In this document: positions 1-10,024 of the stretch, in pieces
Position numbering within the stretch: the first letter of the stretch is position 1
Layout: every line of letters begins with the position of its first letter
Assembly (NCBI GenBank): GCA_013216015.1
Contig: JABSOI010000035.1
Coordinates: 1-64,000, forward strand
Direction: 5' to 3'
Source: Alteromonadaceae bacterium
Lineage (GTDB): Bacteria; Pseudomonadota; Gammaproteobacteria; Enterobacterales; Alteromonadaceae
Length of the DNA: 64,000 bases
Made by a program: the position numbers and the translations under genes
Notes under the pieces: model-generated
Database searches by the model: none
What the model was told of the DNA's origin: nothing
The model's input: the letters and a program-made list of their open reading frames with translations, nothing else

Positions 1-94
1 TATGGGCGTTTAGTCATTCTAAATAACCCTATCTAGTGGTGTTCAAATTGTGCCAGTGGGACGTCCGCAGTAGACATTCGTTTCTGGATGGGCA
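1..94. other. Non-sulfatase DNA abutting the truncated sulfatase
   Basis: No gene is seen. The stretch TTTAGTCATTCTAAATAA near bases 9-26 differs by one base from a stretch inside the MITE-like element at 41.1 kb. It may be the edge of a related mobile element that removed the 3' half of the sulfatase gene. Confidence 0.3.
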
Positions 95-1018
95 CTAGCT
101 AGTACTCGCCATATAACCTCTGATCAATTTTTGCGCGGTTTTATCGTCTACCCCTTCGTTCCAACCAAAGTCTCTGGTTTTACTTTTGTATTCATCATTA
201 TCAAAGGCAGCTTTTGCCCCAGCTGGAAAATAGGCCAATTTGCCGGCATCTTCTGGATACATATCAAAATACTTTTTCGGGGCAATCCAAGGCATATGCG
301 GCCTTGCAAAGCCACTGACGATCATAAAGGGTTTGCTTTTATCTCGCTTATTTTTAATGAAATCAACAACATCTCTAGCAACTTTTCCATCGTTCAATAA
401 TTCATCAGGACCATCAACCGCGGCATACATCAGTGCCCCAGGCCCTGCACCCTTATCTTTGTAAATTTGAATTTGATCTGCACGGCCACCCATTTCTACA
501 ATTCGTTTTAAGATATCTGGGCCACCGTCTTGAGTTTTCCCCCAAAACTTACCGGCTATATCCCAAGACGATCTGTCACTAGCAGGTATTTTTCCGTGAT
601 ATAACTTGCCGCGCGAGGCTGTCCAGTAACCATTATCTTTTAACACACTAGGCCAGGTAGTTTGCTTTACAATTAATTTTTGATGTTTGTTATCTTTCCA
701 ATTATCCGCTTGCAGATCAAAACGAATGCCAGTAAGCATCGATGCTCTTGAGGGATTGCACAAAGGATAACTGACATACGCCCTATTAAAGCGAACAGCG
801 TCTTTGGCAAACGCATCTAGATTTGGTGTTATCGGCTCTGGCTCACCATAAGCACCAATCAAGGGTCTTAAGTCATCAAAGGCAATAAATATAATATTTG
901 GCTTTTCTTGGGCTTTGATTTTTGCATTTTCTTGGGGTTTTTCTTGAGAATAAACGCCAAAGCAAATCAATAATGAAGCAAAAGCTAAAATAGCTTTCCC
1001 CTTAAATATAAACTTCAT
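95..1018 (-). pseudogene. Sulfatase (S1 family, iduronate-2-sulfatase-like), C-terminally truncated
   Basis: N-terminal part of an exported sulfatase. A signal peptide is followed by the 'PNIIFIAFDDL' metal-binding start and the formylglycine motif C-N-P-S-R (Cys87, counting from the ATG at 1018), then 'GKLYHGK' and 'ASGFARPHMPW'-type sulfatase segments (the protein reads SGFARPHMPW). I chose the ATG at 1018 because AGAGAG precedes it and the signal peptide begins there; an ATG at 1051 is also in frame. The frame stops at 95-97 after 'RGYMASTS', exactly where homologues continue with the second half of the enzyme, which carries the C-terminal metal ligands. No continuation is visible in any frame of bases 1-94. 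The break is therefore real and not caused by the window edge. Probably inactive. It is the last gene of the leftward block. Confidence 0.8.
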
Positions 1019-1089
1019 ATTTGTCTCTCTTTTTTGAAATTGATCATGCAAATTCAGGTCGGAATTTATTTATTAGCAAAGCATTATTC

Positions 1090-3138
1090 CTATCGGGTCT
1101 CATAAAGGCTGTAGCCAACTTTTCTTACCGCCTCTATCGTTTCAGGGTAAGGCGTATCAGTAATATCCACTAAGCCAATTTGATAATTCTCGCCATCACC
1201 TCGCCCTGTAATGGCTTGAGCACGATATTGGAACCAATGCGTACCAACAAACAACGGATTGTTTAAGGCACTTTTTACATATTCATAATAGTGTTGCGCC
1301 CGTTCTTGTTGGCTTGAAACGGCTTGTAGACCTGTGTGAAAAACGCCTCTATCCATAGCGCCAAAATGAAATTCGGTCGCCATTAACGGTTTAGTTAAGC
1401 CTTTTGCTCTTGTAGTAAAGTCGTTTAAATTGCGGTGATATAGATTGTAAGAAATAACATCGGCATATTTTTCCGCCGCTCTTAATACCACTTCATTGGT
1501 ATCACCATGAACACGACTGCCAAGGTACAGATGATTAGGATAAACGCTTTTCACACTGTCACGACAAATCCGATAGTATTGGTTGACCATTTGTTGATAG
1601 AACCATTTACCGTCGTCACCAATGGTTTCATGGCCTAATTCTTTTCTATTCGCTAACAGCGCATTGAATGATTTAAATTGTGTGCTCCATACCGCATTTA
1701 ATTTGTTGATATCACCATATTTATTTTTTAAATGGTCGACAAAAAACAATTTGGCAGGTTGGTTTTTCTTGGCACTGGTAATGATCTTTGCATAAGACCA
1801 GTCTTGATAAAAATGTAATTCATTATCGACAAAAAAGCCGATATTCCAAGGTGATTCTGCATTTTCGCTACGTTTTTTTTCAATTAAGGCTTGTTTAATT
1901 TTCTTAGCGAAGTTCTTATCCCAAGGGTCTGGAAACTTTTCATCCAACATGTTGCTTTTATAATGAACTGCGACAGTAAAAGGCGTTTTATTCTCACCCG
2001 TGTTTTCAGGTTGCGACCAATTACCGTAGGTATTCATACCCCAGCTTTTAAGGCGTTGATGGTTACGCTTTAGCGATATTTCTTTCCAGTTTTTTCCATA
2101 CTTTCTAAATAGGTTTGCTTGGGTAAAATCAAAACGTTCATGTGCATAAAAACTTCGGTACTCACCCCATTTACTGGGTAGGTCTTTAAAATAATGTGCT
2201 CGGCCAGTTATTAAGGTATTTGCGCCTTTATGACCAATACCCGTGACACCATGAGACCAAAATAAGTAACCGTCTGGATCAACAAACCACCACTTACCCT
2301 TAATTTGTTTAGTATAAAAATACCCTGTAGCTTTTTGTTTCGGACCTTTTAACCAACCGCCCCACTTTGAGCGATTTTCAGGTGCAGGATTTGCTTTTAG
2401 ATCAGCAAGTTCTTGTTGCTCCCTTTTGTGCCATTGTTTAGCATTTTTCAGCTTACCTGGGTATTGTCCTTGTAGGTATTGACCATATTGATCGACAAAA
2501 GGAAATGATGTTGGTTGTGGGTAGTCATATAGTTGGTCATACGTGAAAGGAATTATATCTTTTACCAGGTACGAGGCTTTGCTCGGTACTTCACTAACAA
2601 TAGGCTTATTTTTGTTTAATACCGCGAAGCTAATTTTATCTATGTTCGCTATATCGATACCTTTCCAATTAGACATAACACCATTGGGCCCGGATTTCAT
2701 TTTTATAATCAGAGGATAGTCACGTTCAAACGCTTCGCTCGTTATATAGAAATAAACTAACAAGTCTTTTGTTTCGCCAGGGTCTAGGTAAATTGAATTA
2801 TCGATAAATTGCCATTTTTCACTTTTTTGCGAAAAAAGTTTAACTTCCGGGATTACCCTTTTGTCACTGGTGTTTTGTAATACGACTTTTAAACCATGAT
2901 ATGGAGATAAATCCCATGTGTTATTTTTTACTGGAACTAGGTTAACCACGCTGCCTTTTTGAGCTTTTAAACTAATTTCTAGTTGCGAGTTGTCTGTCAA
3001 CTTTGCTGCCGCTTTAACGCTTTTAAGTTGAATGTTTTTAGTAACTAGTAGTGATTCTGCTTGGGCTAAAGATGGTATTAATAAACAAACAAAAAATACA
3101 AATATTGTTGAGGGATGTTTAGACTTAAAACCTTTCAC
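1090..3138 (-). CDS. GH50 family beta-agarase-like glycoside hydrolase
   Basis: Exported endo- or exo-acting galactanase, probably cutting beta-galactosidic bonds of an agar- or porphyran-like polymer. The signal peptide ends near 'SLAQAES'. A beta-sandwich-like region of about 200 residues precedes a TIM barrel with the GH50 hallmarks 'KWWFVDPDGYLFWSHG', 'FVDNELHF' (Glu440, likely acid/base) and 'ATEFHFGA' (Glu589, likely nucleophile). At 682 aa it is somewhat shorter than many GH50 enzymes. The start is GTG at 3138, with GGAG seven bases upstream. A strong terminator at 3171-3197 separates it from the GH2 gene upstream, so it probably has its own promoter or relies on read-through. GH50 is known mostly for agarases; the exact substrate here is inferred from neighbours. 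Confidence 0.82.
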   Translation of the reverse strand: MKGFKSKHPSTIFVFFVCLLIPSLAQAESLLVTKNIQLKSVKAAAKLTDNSQLEISLKAQKGSVVNLVPVKNNTWDLSPYHGLKVVLQNTSDKRVIPEVKLFSQKSEKWQFIDNSIYLDPGETKDLLVYFYITSEAFERDYPLIIKMKSGPNGVMSNWKGIDIANIDKISFAVLNKNKPIVSEVPSKASYLVKDIIPFTYDQLYDYPQPTSFPFVDQYGQYLQGQYPGKLKNAKQWHKREQQELADLKANPAPENRSKWGGWLKGPKQKATGYFYTKQIKGKWWFVDPDGYLFWSHGVTGIGHKGANTLITGRAHYFKDLPSKWGEYRSFYAHERFDFTQANLFRKYGKNWKEISLKRNHQRLKSWGMNTYGNWSQPENTGENKTPFTVAVHYKSNMLDEKFPDPWDKNFAKKIKQALIEKKRSENAESPWNIGFFVDNELHFYQDWSYAKIITSAKKNQPAKLFFVDHLKNKYGDINKLNAVWSTQFKSFNALLANRKELGHETIGDDGKWFYQQMVNQYYRICRDSVKSVYPNHLYLGSRVHGDTNEVVLRAAEKYADVISYNLYHRNLNDFTTRAKGLTKPLMATEFHFGAMDRGVFHTGLQAVSSQQERAQHYYEYVKSALNNPLFVGTHWFQYRAQAITGRGDGENYQIGLVDITDTPYPETIEAVRKVGYSLYETR

Positions 3139-3170
3139 TATAGAACTCCAAACTATTAATATTCAATGAT

Positions 3171-3197
3171 AAAAAACGCTCCTATTTCGGAGCGTTT
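3171..3197 (-). terminator. Rho-independent terminator after the GH2 gene
   Basis: Perfect 9-bp stem AAACGCTCC (3174-3182) with GGAGCGTTT (3189-3197) and a 6-nt loop. On the minus strand it is followed by a run of T (complement of 3171-3176). It ends transcription of the GH2 gene that stops at 3214. Confidence 0.85.
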
Positions 3198-3213
3198 AAT
3201 TGTTTCAGATAAT

Positions 3214-5763
3214 TTATTTTGCAGTTAACTTAATTGGTTTGATATTAAGTTCCTTGCTATATGCTCCGACGATAATATCGCCCGTTTGGCCTTTAATAGT
3301 GCGAATAATTAACAGTGCTTTTCCATTAAAAGCGCGGCGGTAATCTGCTATAAATGGCTCTATGGTTGCGGAGTCACCATTACCGACTGCGGCTACTTCT
3401 GCAGCGCCTGTCACGGTAAAGTGGATCAGGTTGTCTGCATCAGGCACTAGTTGACCATCTTTGTCGAGCACATCAACGGTGATATAAGCTAAGTCATAAC
3501 CATCGGCGCTAAGTTCGGTTCTATCTGCTGTCAACTTAACTTGAGCAGGAAGGTCAGCAGTAAAAATTTGTTTTATCGCGACGGCTTTACCTGCGTTATA
3601 AGCAATTACTTTGATATCACCTGGCTGATATTCAACATCCCATACCAAGCGATACGGCGAGTCAAAGTGTTGGATGTCTTTTTTATACCGTAAGTCCACG
3701 GGAATGCGCATTTTATCAACGCCCTTCACTTTACGTCCTTGCGATACACCGTTAACGAATAGTTCTACTTCTTCAGCGTTGGTATAGGCGACCACAGGAA
3801 TTGTTTCACCCGCTCGATTTGGCCAATTCCAGTGGGGTAAGACATGAACCATAGGCTCAGTTGTCCAACGACTTTGATATAAGTAAAATCGGTCTTTGGC
3901 AAAGCCTGCTAAATCAACCGCGCCAAAAGAAGAGCTACGTGCTGGCCAGTCGGCATTCCAATAAAATTTATCTCCATGATCACGCCCACCATAAGGAGTT
4001 GGTTCACCTAGATAATCAAAACCAGTCCAAATAAACTCGCCCATTACCGCAGGATTTTTATCTAATTCATCCCATTCAATATCAGGAATATAGGCCCAGT
4101 AAGGTGTATAAAGGTCATAACTACTGACATATTTAGACGGGTGCTTTTCTAAAGGTTTAACAGGAAATTGATATTCACCACGGGTACTAACCACCGATGA
4201 GGTTTCAGAGCCTAAAATGGGCTTGCCGGGATATATTTTGATAATGTCAGCATATTCTGTCGCTTTGTAATTAAGACCAATAATATCAATTTCATCCGCT
4301 ATTTTACTGTTCAAAAATGCTGGATAGTCACTAAGTCCAGCTGTAACTAAGCGAGTAGGATCTGCTTTTTTAACAATATCAGTTAAGCGTTTAGCGTATT
4401 TCCAACCATCTTTTATCTTTTGTTCATAAATTTCATTACCTATACTCCACATGATAATAGAAGGATTGTTGCGATGAATTTTAACCATGTCAGTTAAATC
4501 TCGCTCAGACCATTCTTGATAATGTTTGTGATAGCCGTTTACTACGGTATGTTTTGCTTTTTTCCAGGTATCAAAGGCTTCGACTTGCAATAAAATGCCC
4601 ATTTTATCGGCAAGTTCTACTAGCTCAGGAGATGGTGGATTATGAGAGGTTCGCACCGCATTTACCCCCATTGCTTGCATTATTTCTAACTTACGCTCAA
4701 TGGCGCGGGTATTAGCAACAGCTCCCATTGGGCCGTTGTCGTGGTGTAAACATACCCCTTGAATTTCTACTCTGCGGCCATTTAACCAAAAACCATCATC
4801 GGCTTTAAACTCTAGTGTACGAACGCCTAACGGTTGAGTATCGCTGTCTATAAGCTCACCATTATCAATGATTTTTGTTATCACTTGATAACGATAAGGA
4901 TCGTTAATATCCCAACGTCGTGGATTTTTTAACGATAGTTCTGCGCTAACTTTAGCGGTTTGATTTGCTTTGCTGCTTATTACTTGTATCGTTTTAGCCA
5001 CTTGCTGACCTTGAGCATCAACAATACTAAATTGAACCTCAACCTCTTTACTGTTTCCTTGATTTACTATATTGGTATTAATTGCAACTGAGGCTTTATT
5101 GTTGTCAATGTCCGGCGTGCTGATTTGAGTTGACCAAGCTTCAATATGAATTGGGTTATTAAACGCTATCCAAGTATTACGATAAATACCTGAGCCCGAA
5201 TACCAACGTACGGCGTAGTTTTCAGGTGCGACTTTAACCGCGATGACATTTGTTTTACCCGCAGGTTTTAAATATTGGCTAATGTCATATTGAAAACCGA
5301 TATAACCAAACGGACGTTCTCCAACTAATTCACCATTAACATACACTTGGCTATTCGCCATTACACCATCAAAAGTAATAGAAACGAGTTTACCTTTACT
5401 TTGCTCAGGCAAAATAAAGCTTTTACGATACCAAGCAGTGCCAAATACCGGCAAACCACCATTACGGGCGCTGTATTTTTTTGAAAAGGGCCCTTCAATT
5501 GCCCAGTCATGAGGCAGTCGCAATGTGCGCCATTTGCTATCGTTAAAGTTAGCTTGTTCAGCGCCGCTTAGTTCTCCTTTGGCAAAGTGCCAGTTGTCGT
5601 TAAAACTTTGCTTATCATGATTAACTAATATTTCACTGACGCTTTTTAGCTTACTAGCATCAGTGAACTCACTGGCATTACTGAAATGACTGATAAAGCT
5701 AACGGCCATGGTTAGTATGAAGCTTAAAGCTAAAAAATTCGATTTTTGAAAATTTGTAAACAT
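3214..5763 (-). CDS. GH2 beta-galactosidase (exported)
   Basis: Retaining beta-galactosidase-type enzyme, probably periplasmic or surface exposed, that trims galacto-oligosaccharides. The N-terminal signal peptide starts at MFTNFQKS. It is followed by the GH2 sugar-binding jelly roll ('LPHDWAIEGPF'), an Ig-like domain, the TIM barrel with 'SIGNEI' (Glu444, acid/base) and 'LGSETSSV' (Glu520, nucleophile), and C-terminal DUF4982-like and Ig-like domains ending in 'IKPIKLTAK'. I place the start at 5763 because it gives a clean signal peptide. The longer frame from 5790 would overlap the upstream sulfatase gene by 16 bases and put charged residues in front of the signal. It is transcribed with that sulfatase, which suggests paired desulfation and galactose release. 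Confidence 0.88.
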   Translation of the reverse strand: MFTNFQKSNFLALSFILTMAVSFISHFSNASEFTDASKLKSVSEILVNHDKQSFNDNWHFAKGELSGAEQANFNDSKWRTLRLPHDWAIEGPFSKKYSARNGGLPVFGTAWYRKSFILPEQSKGKLVSITFDGVMANSQVYVNGELVGERPFGYIGFQYDISQYLKPAGKTNVIAVKVAPENYAVRWYSGSGIYRNTWIAFNNPIHIEAWSTQISTPDIDNNKASVAINTNIVNQGNSKEVEVQFSIVDAQGQQVAKTIQVISSKANQTAKVSAELSLKNPRRWDINDPYRYQVITKIIDNGELIDSDTQPLGVRTLEFKADDGFWLNGRRVEIQGVCLHHDNGPMGAVANTRAIERKLEIMQAMGVNAVRTSHNPPSPELVELADKMGILLQVEAFDTWKKAKHTVVNGYHKHYQEWSERDLTDMVKIHRNNPSIIMWSIGNEIYEQKIKDGWKYAKRLTDIVKKADPTRLVTAGLSDYPAFLNSKIADEIDIIGLNYKATEYADIIKIYPGKPILGSETSSVVSTRGEYQFPVKPLEKHPSKYVSSYDLYTPYWAYIPDIEWDELDKNPAVMGEFIWTGFDYLGEPTPYGGRDHGDKFYWNADWPARSSSFGAVDLAGFAKDRFYLYQSRWTTEPMVHVLPHWNWPNRAGETIPVVAYTNAEEVELFVNGVSQGRKVKGVDKMRIPVDLRYKKDIQHFDSPYRLVWDVEYQPGDIKVIAYNAGKAVAIKQIFTADLPAQVKLTADRTELSADGYDLAYITVDVLDKDGQLVPDADNLIHFTVTGAAEVAAVGNGDSATIEPFIADYRRAFNGKALLIIRTIKGQTGDIIVGAYSKELNIKPIKLTAK

Positions 5764-5774
5764 TTTATAATTCT

Positions 5775-7244
5775 CTACTTCTTTTTCCATGGGCTAGGTA
5801 ATTTTTTTAAGGTGAACTCTGGATGAAAAGTTCTCGCTGCAACCATTTTTTCAGACAGCTCTGCGACGACGTCTGGGTAGTTCAAAGCGATATTATTTGA
5901 TTCCGCTATATCTTTGGATAAATCATAAAGTTCAACGGGTTTTTTATAACGTTTGACTAATTTCCACTTCGCTTGTCTAACCGCCTGTAATGGCCCTTTA
6001 GATTCGTTGAACTCCCAATAAAGGTGGTCATGTTCAGCTTGGCCTGTTTCGCCGAACAATGCCTTTTTCATGGAAAGTCCATCAGTTTCAGGACAGCCTT
6101 TACCGCCAGCTAATTCACAAAAGGTCGGCATCATGTCCCAAAAAGCGGAGATATGATCAGAGGTAGAATTCGCTTTGATCTTATTCGGCCATTTGGCGAT
6201 AAAGGGAATGCGAATGCCGCCTTCATACAAATCACGTTTTTGGCCTCGCAATTCACCGTTGCTGTTAAAGAAACCGTTATCATATTCATGACCATTATCA
6301 CTGGTAAAAATCACTAAGGTATTGTCATCAAGCCCTTGGTTTTTTAAGGCGGCAAGCAATTTACCAATATCTCTGTCCATACGCGATACCATGCCGGCAT
6401 AGGTGGTATTACCTTCAGCATCATTACGATAGTGGCCTTGGGTATCCATCATGCGTTTCGGCCAACCTAGATCTAAATATTGTTGTTTAGAGTCTTCAGG
6501 CACCGTTAATGCTAAATGCGGAATGGTATAGGCTAAATAAAGAAAAAATGGCTGTTCTTTATTTTGACGTTTAACATATTCAATAGCTTTATCAGTGAAT
6601 AAGTCATGAGTGTAAACTCCTTTATTATTGATATAGTCGTTATCTTTAAGTTCAAATGGCTGGTTGTTTTCAAACAAACGGTGCCAATAATAATGATGAG
6701 CAGCAAGATGTCCTTTTAACCCAAAAAAATAGTCAAAACCTTGTTGTAATGGCATAGACGCCAACCAGTCATCCCCTGCTGATTCCTTACTCTCAGAGAG
6801 CCCCCATTTGCCAATAGCCGCAGTTTTGTAACCATTAGCTTTTAACATTTCTGCAATGGTGACATCTTGGGGTTTTAAATCGACTGGCTTGCCGCTATTG
6901 GTCCACTTAGGATTGCCACGAATAGGGCTATGACCACCGTGCAAACCGGTTAATAAACTCGCTCTTGAAGGGCCACAAACCGTTGCACCCGCATAATGCT
7001 GGGTAAATCGCATGCCCTCACCCGCCAATTTATCGAGGTTTGGGGTGTTGATTTTCGTTTGGCCATAAGATCCCAAATCGCCATAACCCATATCGTCTGC
7101 CATGATATAAATAATATTAGGCTTACTCTTTAACTGAGTATCGGTAGTGGTAATAGGTGCGGAGGAATAACAACCCGATAATAAGACAAGAAGACTTAAA
7201 GCAAGAGTTAATGAATGTTTAGGTATTTTTGTTATTGTGATCAT
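5775..7244 (-). CDS. Sulfatase (S1 family), lipoprotein
   Basis: Formylglycine-dependent sulfatase that probably removes sulfate esters from galactan oligosaccharides at the outer membrane or in the periplasm. The signal has a lipobox, 'LLSGC'. The core starts with 'PNIIYIMADDMGYGDLGSYG'; the maturation motif is C-G-P-S-R-A-S-L-L-T-G (Cys90), followed by 'GKWGLSE', 'FFLYLAYTIPH', 'VIFTSDNGHEYDNGFFNSNG' and 'LYEGGIRIPF'. The length of 489 aa is normal for full-length arylsulfatase-like enzymes. It ends 11 bases before the chosen start of the GH2 gene downstream. The positional specificity for sulfate cannot be read from sequence alone. Confidence 0.88.
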   Translation of the reverse strand: MITITKIPKHSLTLALSLLVLLSGCYSSAPITTTDTQLKSKPNIIYIMADDMGYGDLGSYGQTKINTPNLDKLAGEGMRFTQHYAGATVCGPSRASLLTGLHGGHSPIRGNPKWTNSGKPVDLKPQDVTIAEMLKANGYKTAAIGKWGLSESKESAGDDWLASMPLQQGFDYFFGLKGHLAAHHYYWHRLFENNQPFELKDNDYINNKGVYTHDLFTDKAIEYVKRQNKEQPFFLYLAYTIPHLALTVPEDSKQQYLDLGWPKRMMDTQGHYRNDAEGNTTYAGMVSRMDRDIGKLLAALKNQGLDDNTLVIFTSDNGHEYDNGFFNSNGELRGQKRDLYEGGIRIPFIAKWPNKIKANSTSDHISAFWDMMPTFCELAGGKGCPETDGLSMKKALFGETGQAEHDHLYWEFNESKGPLQAVRQAKWKLVKRYKKPVELYDLSKDIAESNNIALNYPDVVAELSEKMVAARTFHPEFTLKKLPSPWKKK

Positions 7245-7298
7245 TTTAATACTTATTTAGTTGCTTAGTTTATTAGATAGATAGCGACTTAACTATCA

Positions 7299-8663
7299 TC
7301 ATTCTGTTGCTAGATAATGTTTTTGATAGCGGGATAAAATGAATACGGCAATAACACTCGGTATAATAGTGCCAAGCGTTAAGATTATTTTCATTGATTG
7401 AAGTGAGTTAAGCGATTGACCACCGCCAAGGTTCGCATCAAAGCCAATAATATTTAAACTGATACCACTGACTAAAATGGCAAACATAATACTAAGGGCA
7501 GCTATCCAATGATGCAGCGCAGCAAAACCACCGCCTCTGCTGATCTCATTAATTTTACTGTCTTGATCACTTGCCTCAGCGACGAGTGCAGGAAGGATAA
7601 TCGTCATTGATGTCCAAACAGCGGAACATAAAATAGGATCGAGCAATAATAACCATGTTACTCCAGGTGTGTAAATAAACCATTTACCCATGCCGCCAAT
7701 GGCGGTCATAGTAAAAATGAGTTTTAGGGCTGTTAACTTACCAAACCGTCTTGATAACAATGAAACTATCGGTATATAGATAACCGCAATAATCGCATAG
7801 CCCATTGAAAGAACCGCTTTCCAAATTGCTCCTTCCGTTATATCACCATCAAACATATGATAAACAATGACATAATAATCCATTTTAGCGGCATAGGCAG
7901 CCAAGCCAACTTGGATAAAGATAATAACAAAGACCAACCTCATTAAAGGCACGCTAATAATGGTACGAACATTTTGAAGCAATGATAATTTTTTCGTTGC
8001 TTTCTTTTTAGTTTCAACAGCTTCATCTTTAATAAAGCGTGCCGGTAAAGTGCCGATAACACCGATAACAAAAATGGCAATAAACCAACCGACCACCTTG
8101 ATCCCGACAAATATGCTAGAAAATATCGACAGTGCCGCTAAGGGATACAACCATTGGATACTCAAAGAAGCCAACTTAATAAAATATGAATTAGTTTCCA
8201 TCACTTTTATTCGCTGATGAGCGTCATGCGTTATTTCATAAGATAAAGAGGTCAAGGGCACAATAAAAAAGGTCGATGCGGTATAAAAGAGCAGTGAAAT
8301 AAAGAAAAAATACAGCAATTGAGCGTCGGTAGACCAGTGCTCTGGTACCATCCACATTACGCCGAACAAGAATGCACTTACCCAAGCCGCAATCAAAATA
8401 AAAGGCCGACGTCGACCAAACTTGCTGGTGCAGTTGTCTGACATTTGGCCAACAAAAGGCCCCAAAAAAGCAGAAAAGATAATAGGTATCGTTAACGCGA
8501 CACTGAATAAGAATGGGTCTACGCCCAGTGTCATCTGGTAAAAGGGTATCGCTAAAGACTCACTTGCTTTATCTAAGAAGAATAAGCAAAAAAAGCCACT
8601 GCCAAGAGCTAACTTATTCGAGGTCGTGAGCTCTGTGGTAGCTGAATGTTTCCCGATTTTCAA
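7299..8663 (-). CDS. GPH-type MFS sugar:cation symporter
   Basis: Inner-membrane sugar symporter, likely importing galactose or short oligosaccharides released by the locus. About 12 hydrophobic segments are visible. The family loop between helices 2 and 3 reads 'GQMSDNCTSKFGRRRPFI', as in the glycoside-pentoside-hexuronide and SLC45-like transporters. The likely start is TTG at 8663 with AAGG just upstream; no ATG matches the N-terminus as well. It lies 34 bases downstream of lacI on the same strand, consistent with co-transcription. The sugar specificity is an inference from context. Confidence 0.8.
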   Translation of the reverse strand: MKIGKHSATTELTTSNKLALGSGFFCLFFLDKASESLAIPFYQMTLGVDPFLFSVALTIPIIFSAFLGPFVGQMSDNCTSKFGRRRPFILIAAWVSAFLFGVMWMVPEHWSTDAQLLYFFFISLLFYTASTFFIVPLTSLSYEITHDAHQRIKVMETNSYFIKLASLSIQWLYPLAALSIFSSIFVGIKVVGWFIAIFVIGVIGTLPARFIKDEAVETKKKATKKLSLLQNVRTIISVPLMRLVFVIIFIQVGLAAYAAKMDYYVIVYHMFDGDITEGAIWKAVLSMGYAIIAVIYIPIVSLLSRRFGKLTALKLIFTMTAIGGMGKWFIYTPGVTWLLLLDPILCSAVWTSMTIILPALVAEASDQDSKINEISRGGGFAALHHWIAALSIMFAILVSGISLNIIGFDANLGGGQSLNSLQSMKIILTLGTIIPSVIAVFILSRYQKHYLATE

Positions 8664-8697
8664 TTGAATACCTTAGTCAAAACAAGCCTAAACTCGA

Positions 8698-9708
8698 TTA
8701 TGAAGACGCTAAATCGGCAACTGAATTTCTTTCAATAAGGTGTGGCATAAATAAGTGAGTACGGCCTGAAGTATTGGGGTTTTCAGACAATTCTATGGCT
8801 AAATTTGCCGCATAACTTGCCATTTCTCTGACCGGATAATGCATCGTGGTAAGTTCGGGTATGCAAGCCACTGATATCAGTAAATCATCAAAGCCTACCA
8901 CTGATACATCTTCAGGTACTCGGATGCCATGCGCATCTAATCCATGAACCACGCCAATCGCCATATTATCGTTATAAGCAAGAATGGCTTTAAATTTTAT
9001 GCCTGCTGATAATAAATTTTCAACCGCTTCTCTTCCACCGTCCATATCAGCGGTAGTACCTATGCCGATCATAGAGTCAGCTAATTTAATACCGGCATTA
9101 TTCAATGCGGTTCTAACCCCGTCTAAGCGCACTTGGGCATCTGGGTTCATGTCTTTACGGGTAATAACGGCAATTTCGGTATGGCCTTTATCAAGTAGAT
9201 GGCGAGTCGCCTCTTGTGCACCTAGGTTGTTATCGAGCCACACACAACGATGCGCCAATTTCGAAATAAAGCGATTAATAAAAACCAAACCCGGTATTTT
9301 TTCAGCTAATTCACATAACGTTTTATCACTACAATACATGCTATGAAAAACAATGGCGCCACATCTATGTTGTAATAAAGAATCTATCGCATCAAGTTCC
9401 GCTTGCTCGCTACCTAAAGCATTACTGATTAAGACACGATATTGATTTTCTATGGTTGCTTCCTCTGCGCCACACGCTAAAGTGCCAAAAAATGGCATTG
9501 ACACTCTAGGGATAACAACGCCAAGTGAATTAGATTTTTTACTGACTAAAGCCTGTGCATTAATATTAGGACGGTAACCTAACTCATCTATGACTTTTTG
9601 TACTTTTGCTCGACAGGTTTTACCAACCTTACCTTGTTTTCGAACAACACGTGACACAGTTGATGTAGAAACACCGGCAACCCGAGCAACGTCTTTAATT
9701 GTGATCAT
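8698..9708 (-). CDS. LacI family transcriptional regulator
   Basis: Sugar-responsive DNA-binding repressor or activator. The N-terminal helix-turn-helix and hinge read 'ITIKDVARVAGVSTSTVSRVV' and 'ELGYRPNINAQAL', followed by a periplasmic-binding-protein-like effector domain ('GVVIPRVSMPFFGTLACGAE' to 'VVGFDDLLISVACIPELTT'). The length of 336 aa is typical. An operator-like palindrome lies 85 bases upstream at 9793-9806, suggesting autoregulation, and closely similar palindromes sit in front of other operons here. It is therefore the best candidate for the local regulator. The inducer is probably a galactose- or fucose-containing oligosaccharide; that is inference. Confidence 0.9.
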   Translation of the reverse strand: MITIKDVARVAGVSTSTVSRVVRKQGKVGKTCRAKVQKVIDELGYRPNINAQALVSKKSNSLGVVIPRVSMPFFGTLACGAEEATIENQYRVLISNALGSEQAELDAIDSLLQHRCGAIVFHSMYCSDKTLCELAEKIPGLVFINRFISKLAHRCVWLDNNLGAQEATRHLLDKGHTEIAVITRKDMNPDAQVRLDGVRTALNNAGIKLADSMIGIGTTADMDGGREAVENLLSAGIKFKAILAYNDNMAIGVVHGLDAHGIRVPEDVSVVGFDDLLISVACIPELTTMHYPVREMASYAANLAIELSENPNTSGRTHLFMPHLIERNSVADLASS

Positions 9709-10024
9709 AATTCCATTCCGTTCATTTTTAAAAGTCTTTAGCTCATCTAACTCAGTACAAGATTAGCAGACTATCTATAAGGAAAAACACAAGGGATAAC
9801 GTTACCATAACATTCCCTAAACATCAATCTACCATTGAATTAAATTCATCATAATATATTGAAAATTGGATTGTTTAGGCTACAGCAGTAATCGCTAAGA
9901 CACGGAAAAAACTGGCTTATAGTACTTGGGTAGTGGTTATTATTGAGAAGAGATTAACGGTGATAACTGCTTTAGCCGTTTAGGTTATCGAGGGAGAAAT
10001 GATAACCTAAACTATCAGCTGTTA
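9709..10024. other. Intergenic region upstream of lacI
   Basis: No coding sequence is seen. It holds the LacI-type operator at 9793-9806 and a perfect 12-bp inverted repeat, GTTTAGGTTATC (9978-9989) with GATAACCTAAAC (10001-10012). The repeat lies just past the stop of the EF-hand/thioredoxin gene. It lacks a T run, so it may act as an RNA 3' stabiliser or a weak terminator. Confidence 0.6.
9793..9806. promoter_or_regulatory. LacI-type operator upstream of lacI
   Basis: GGGATAACGTTACC, a near-palindrome centred on AACGTT, as expected for a LacI family site. The identical 14-mer occurs at 18201-18214 in front of the TonB-dependent receptor gene. Confidence 0.7.
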
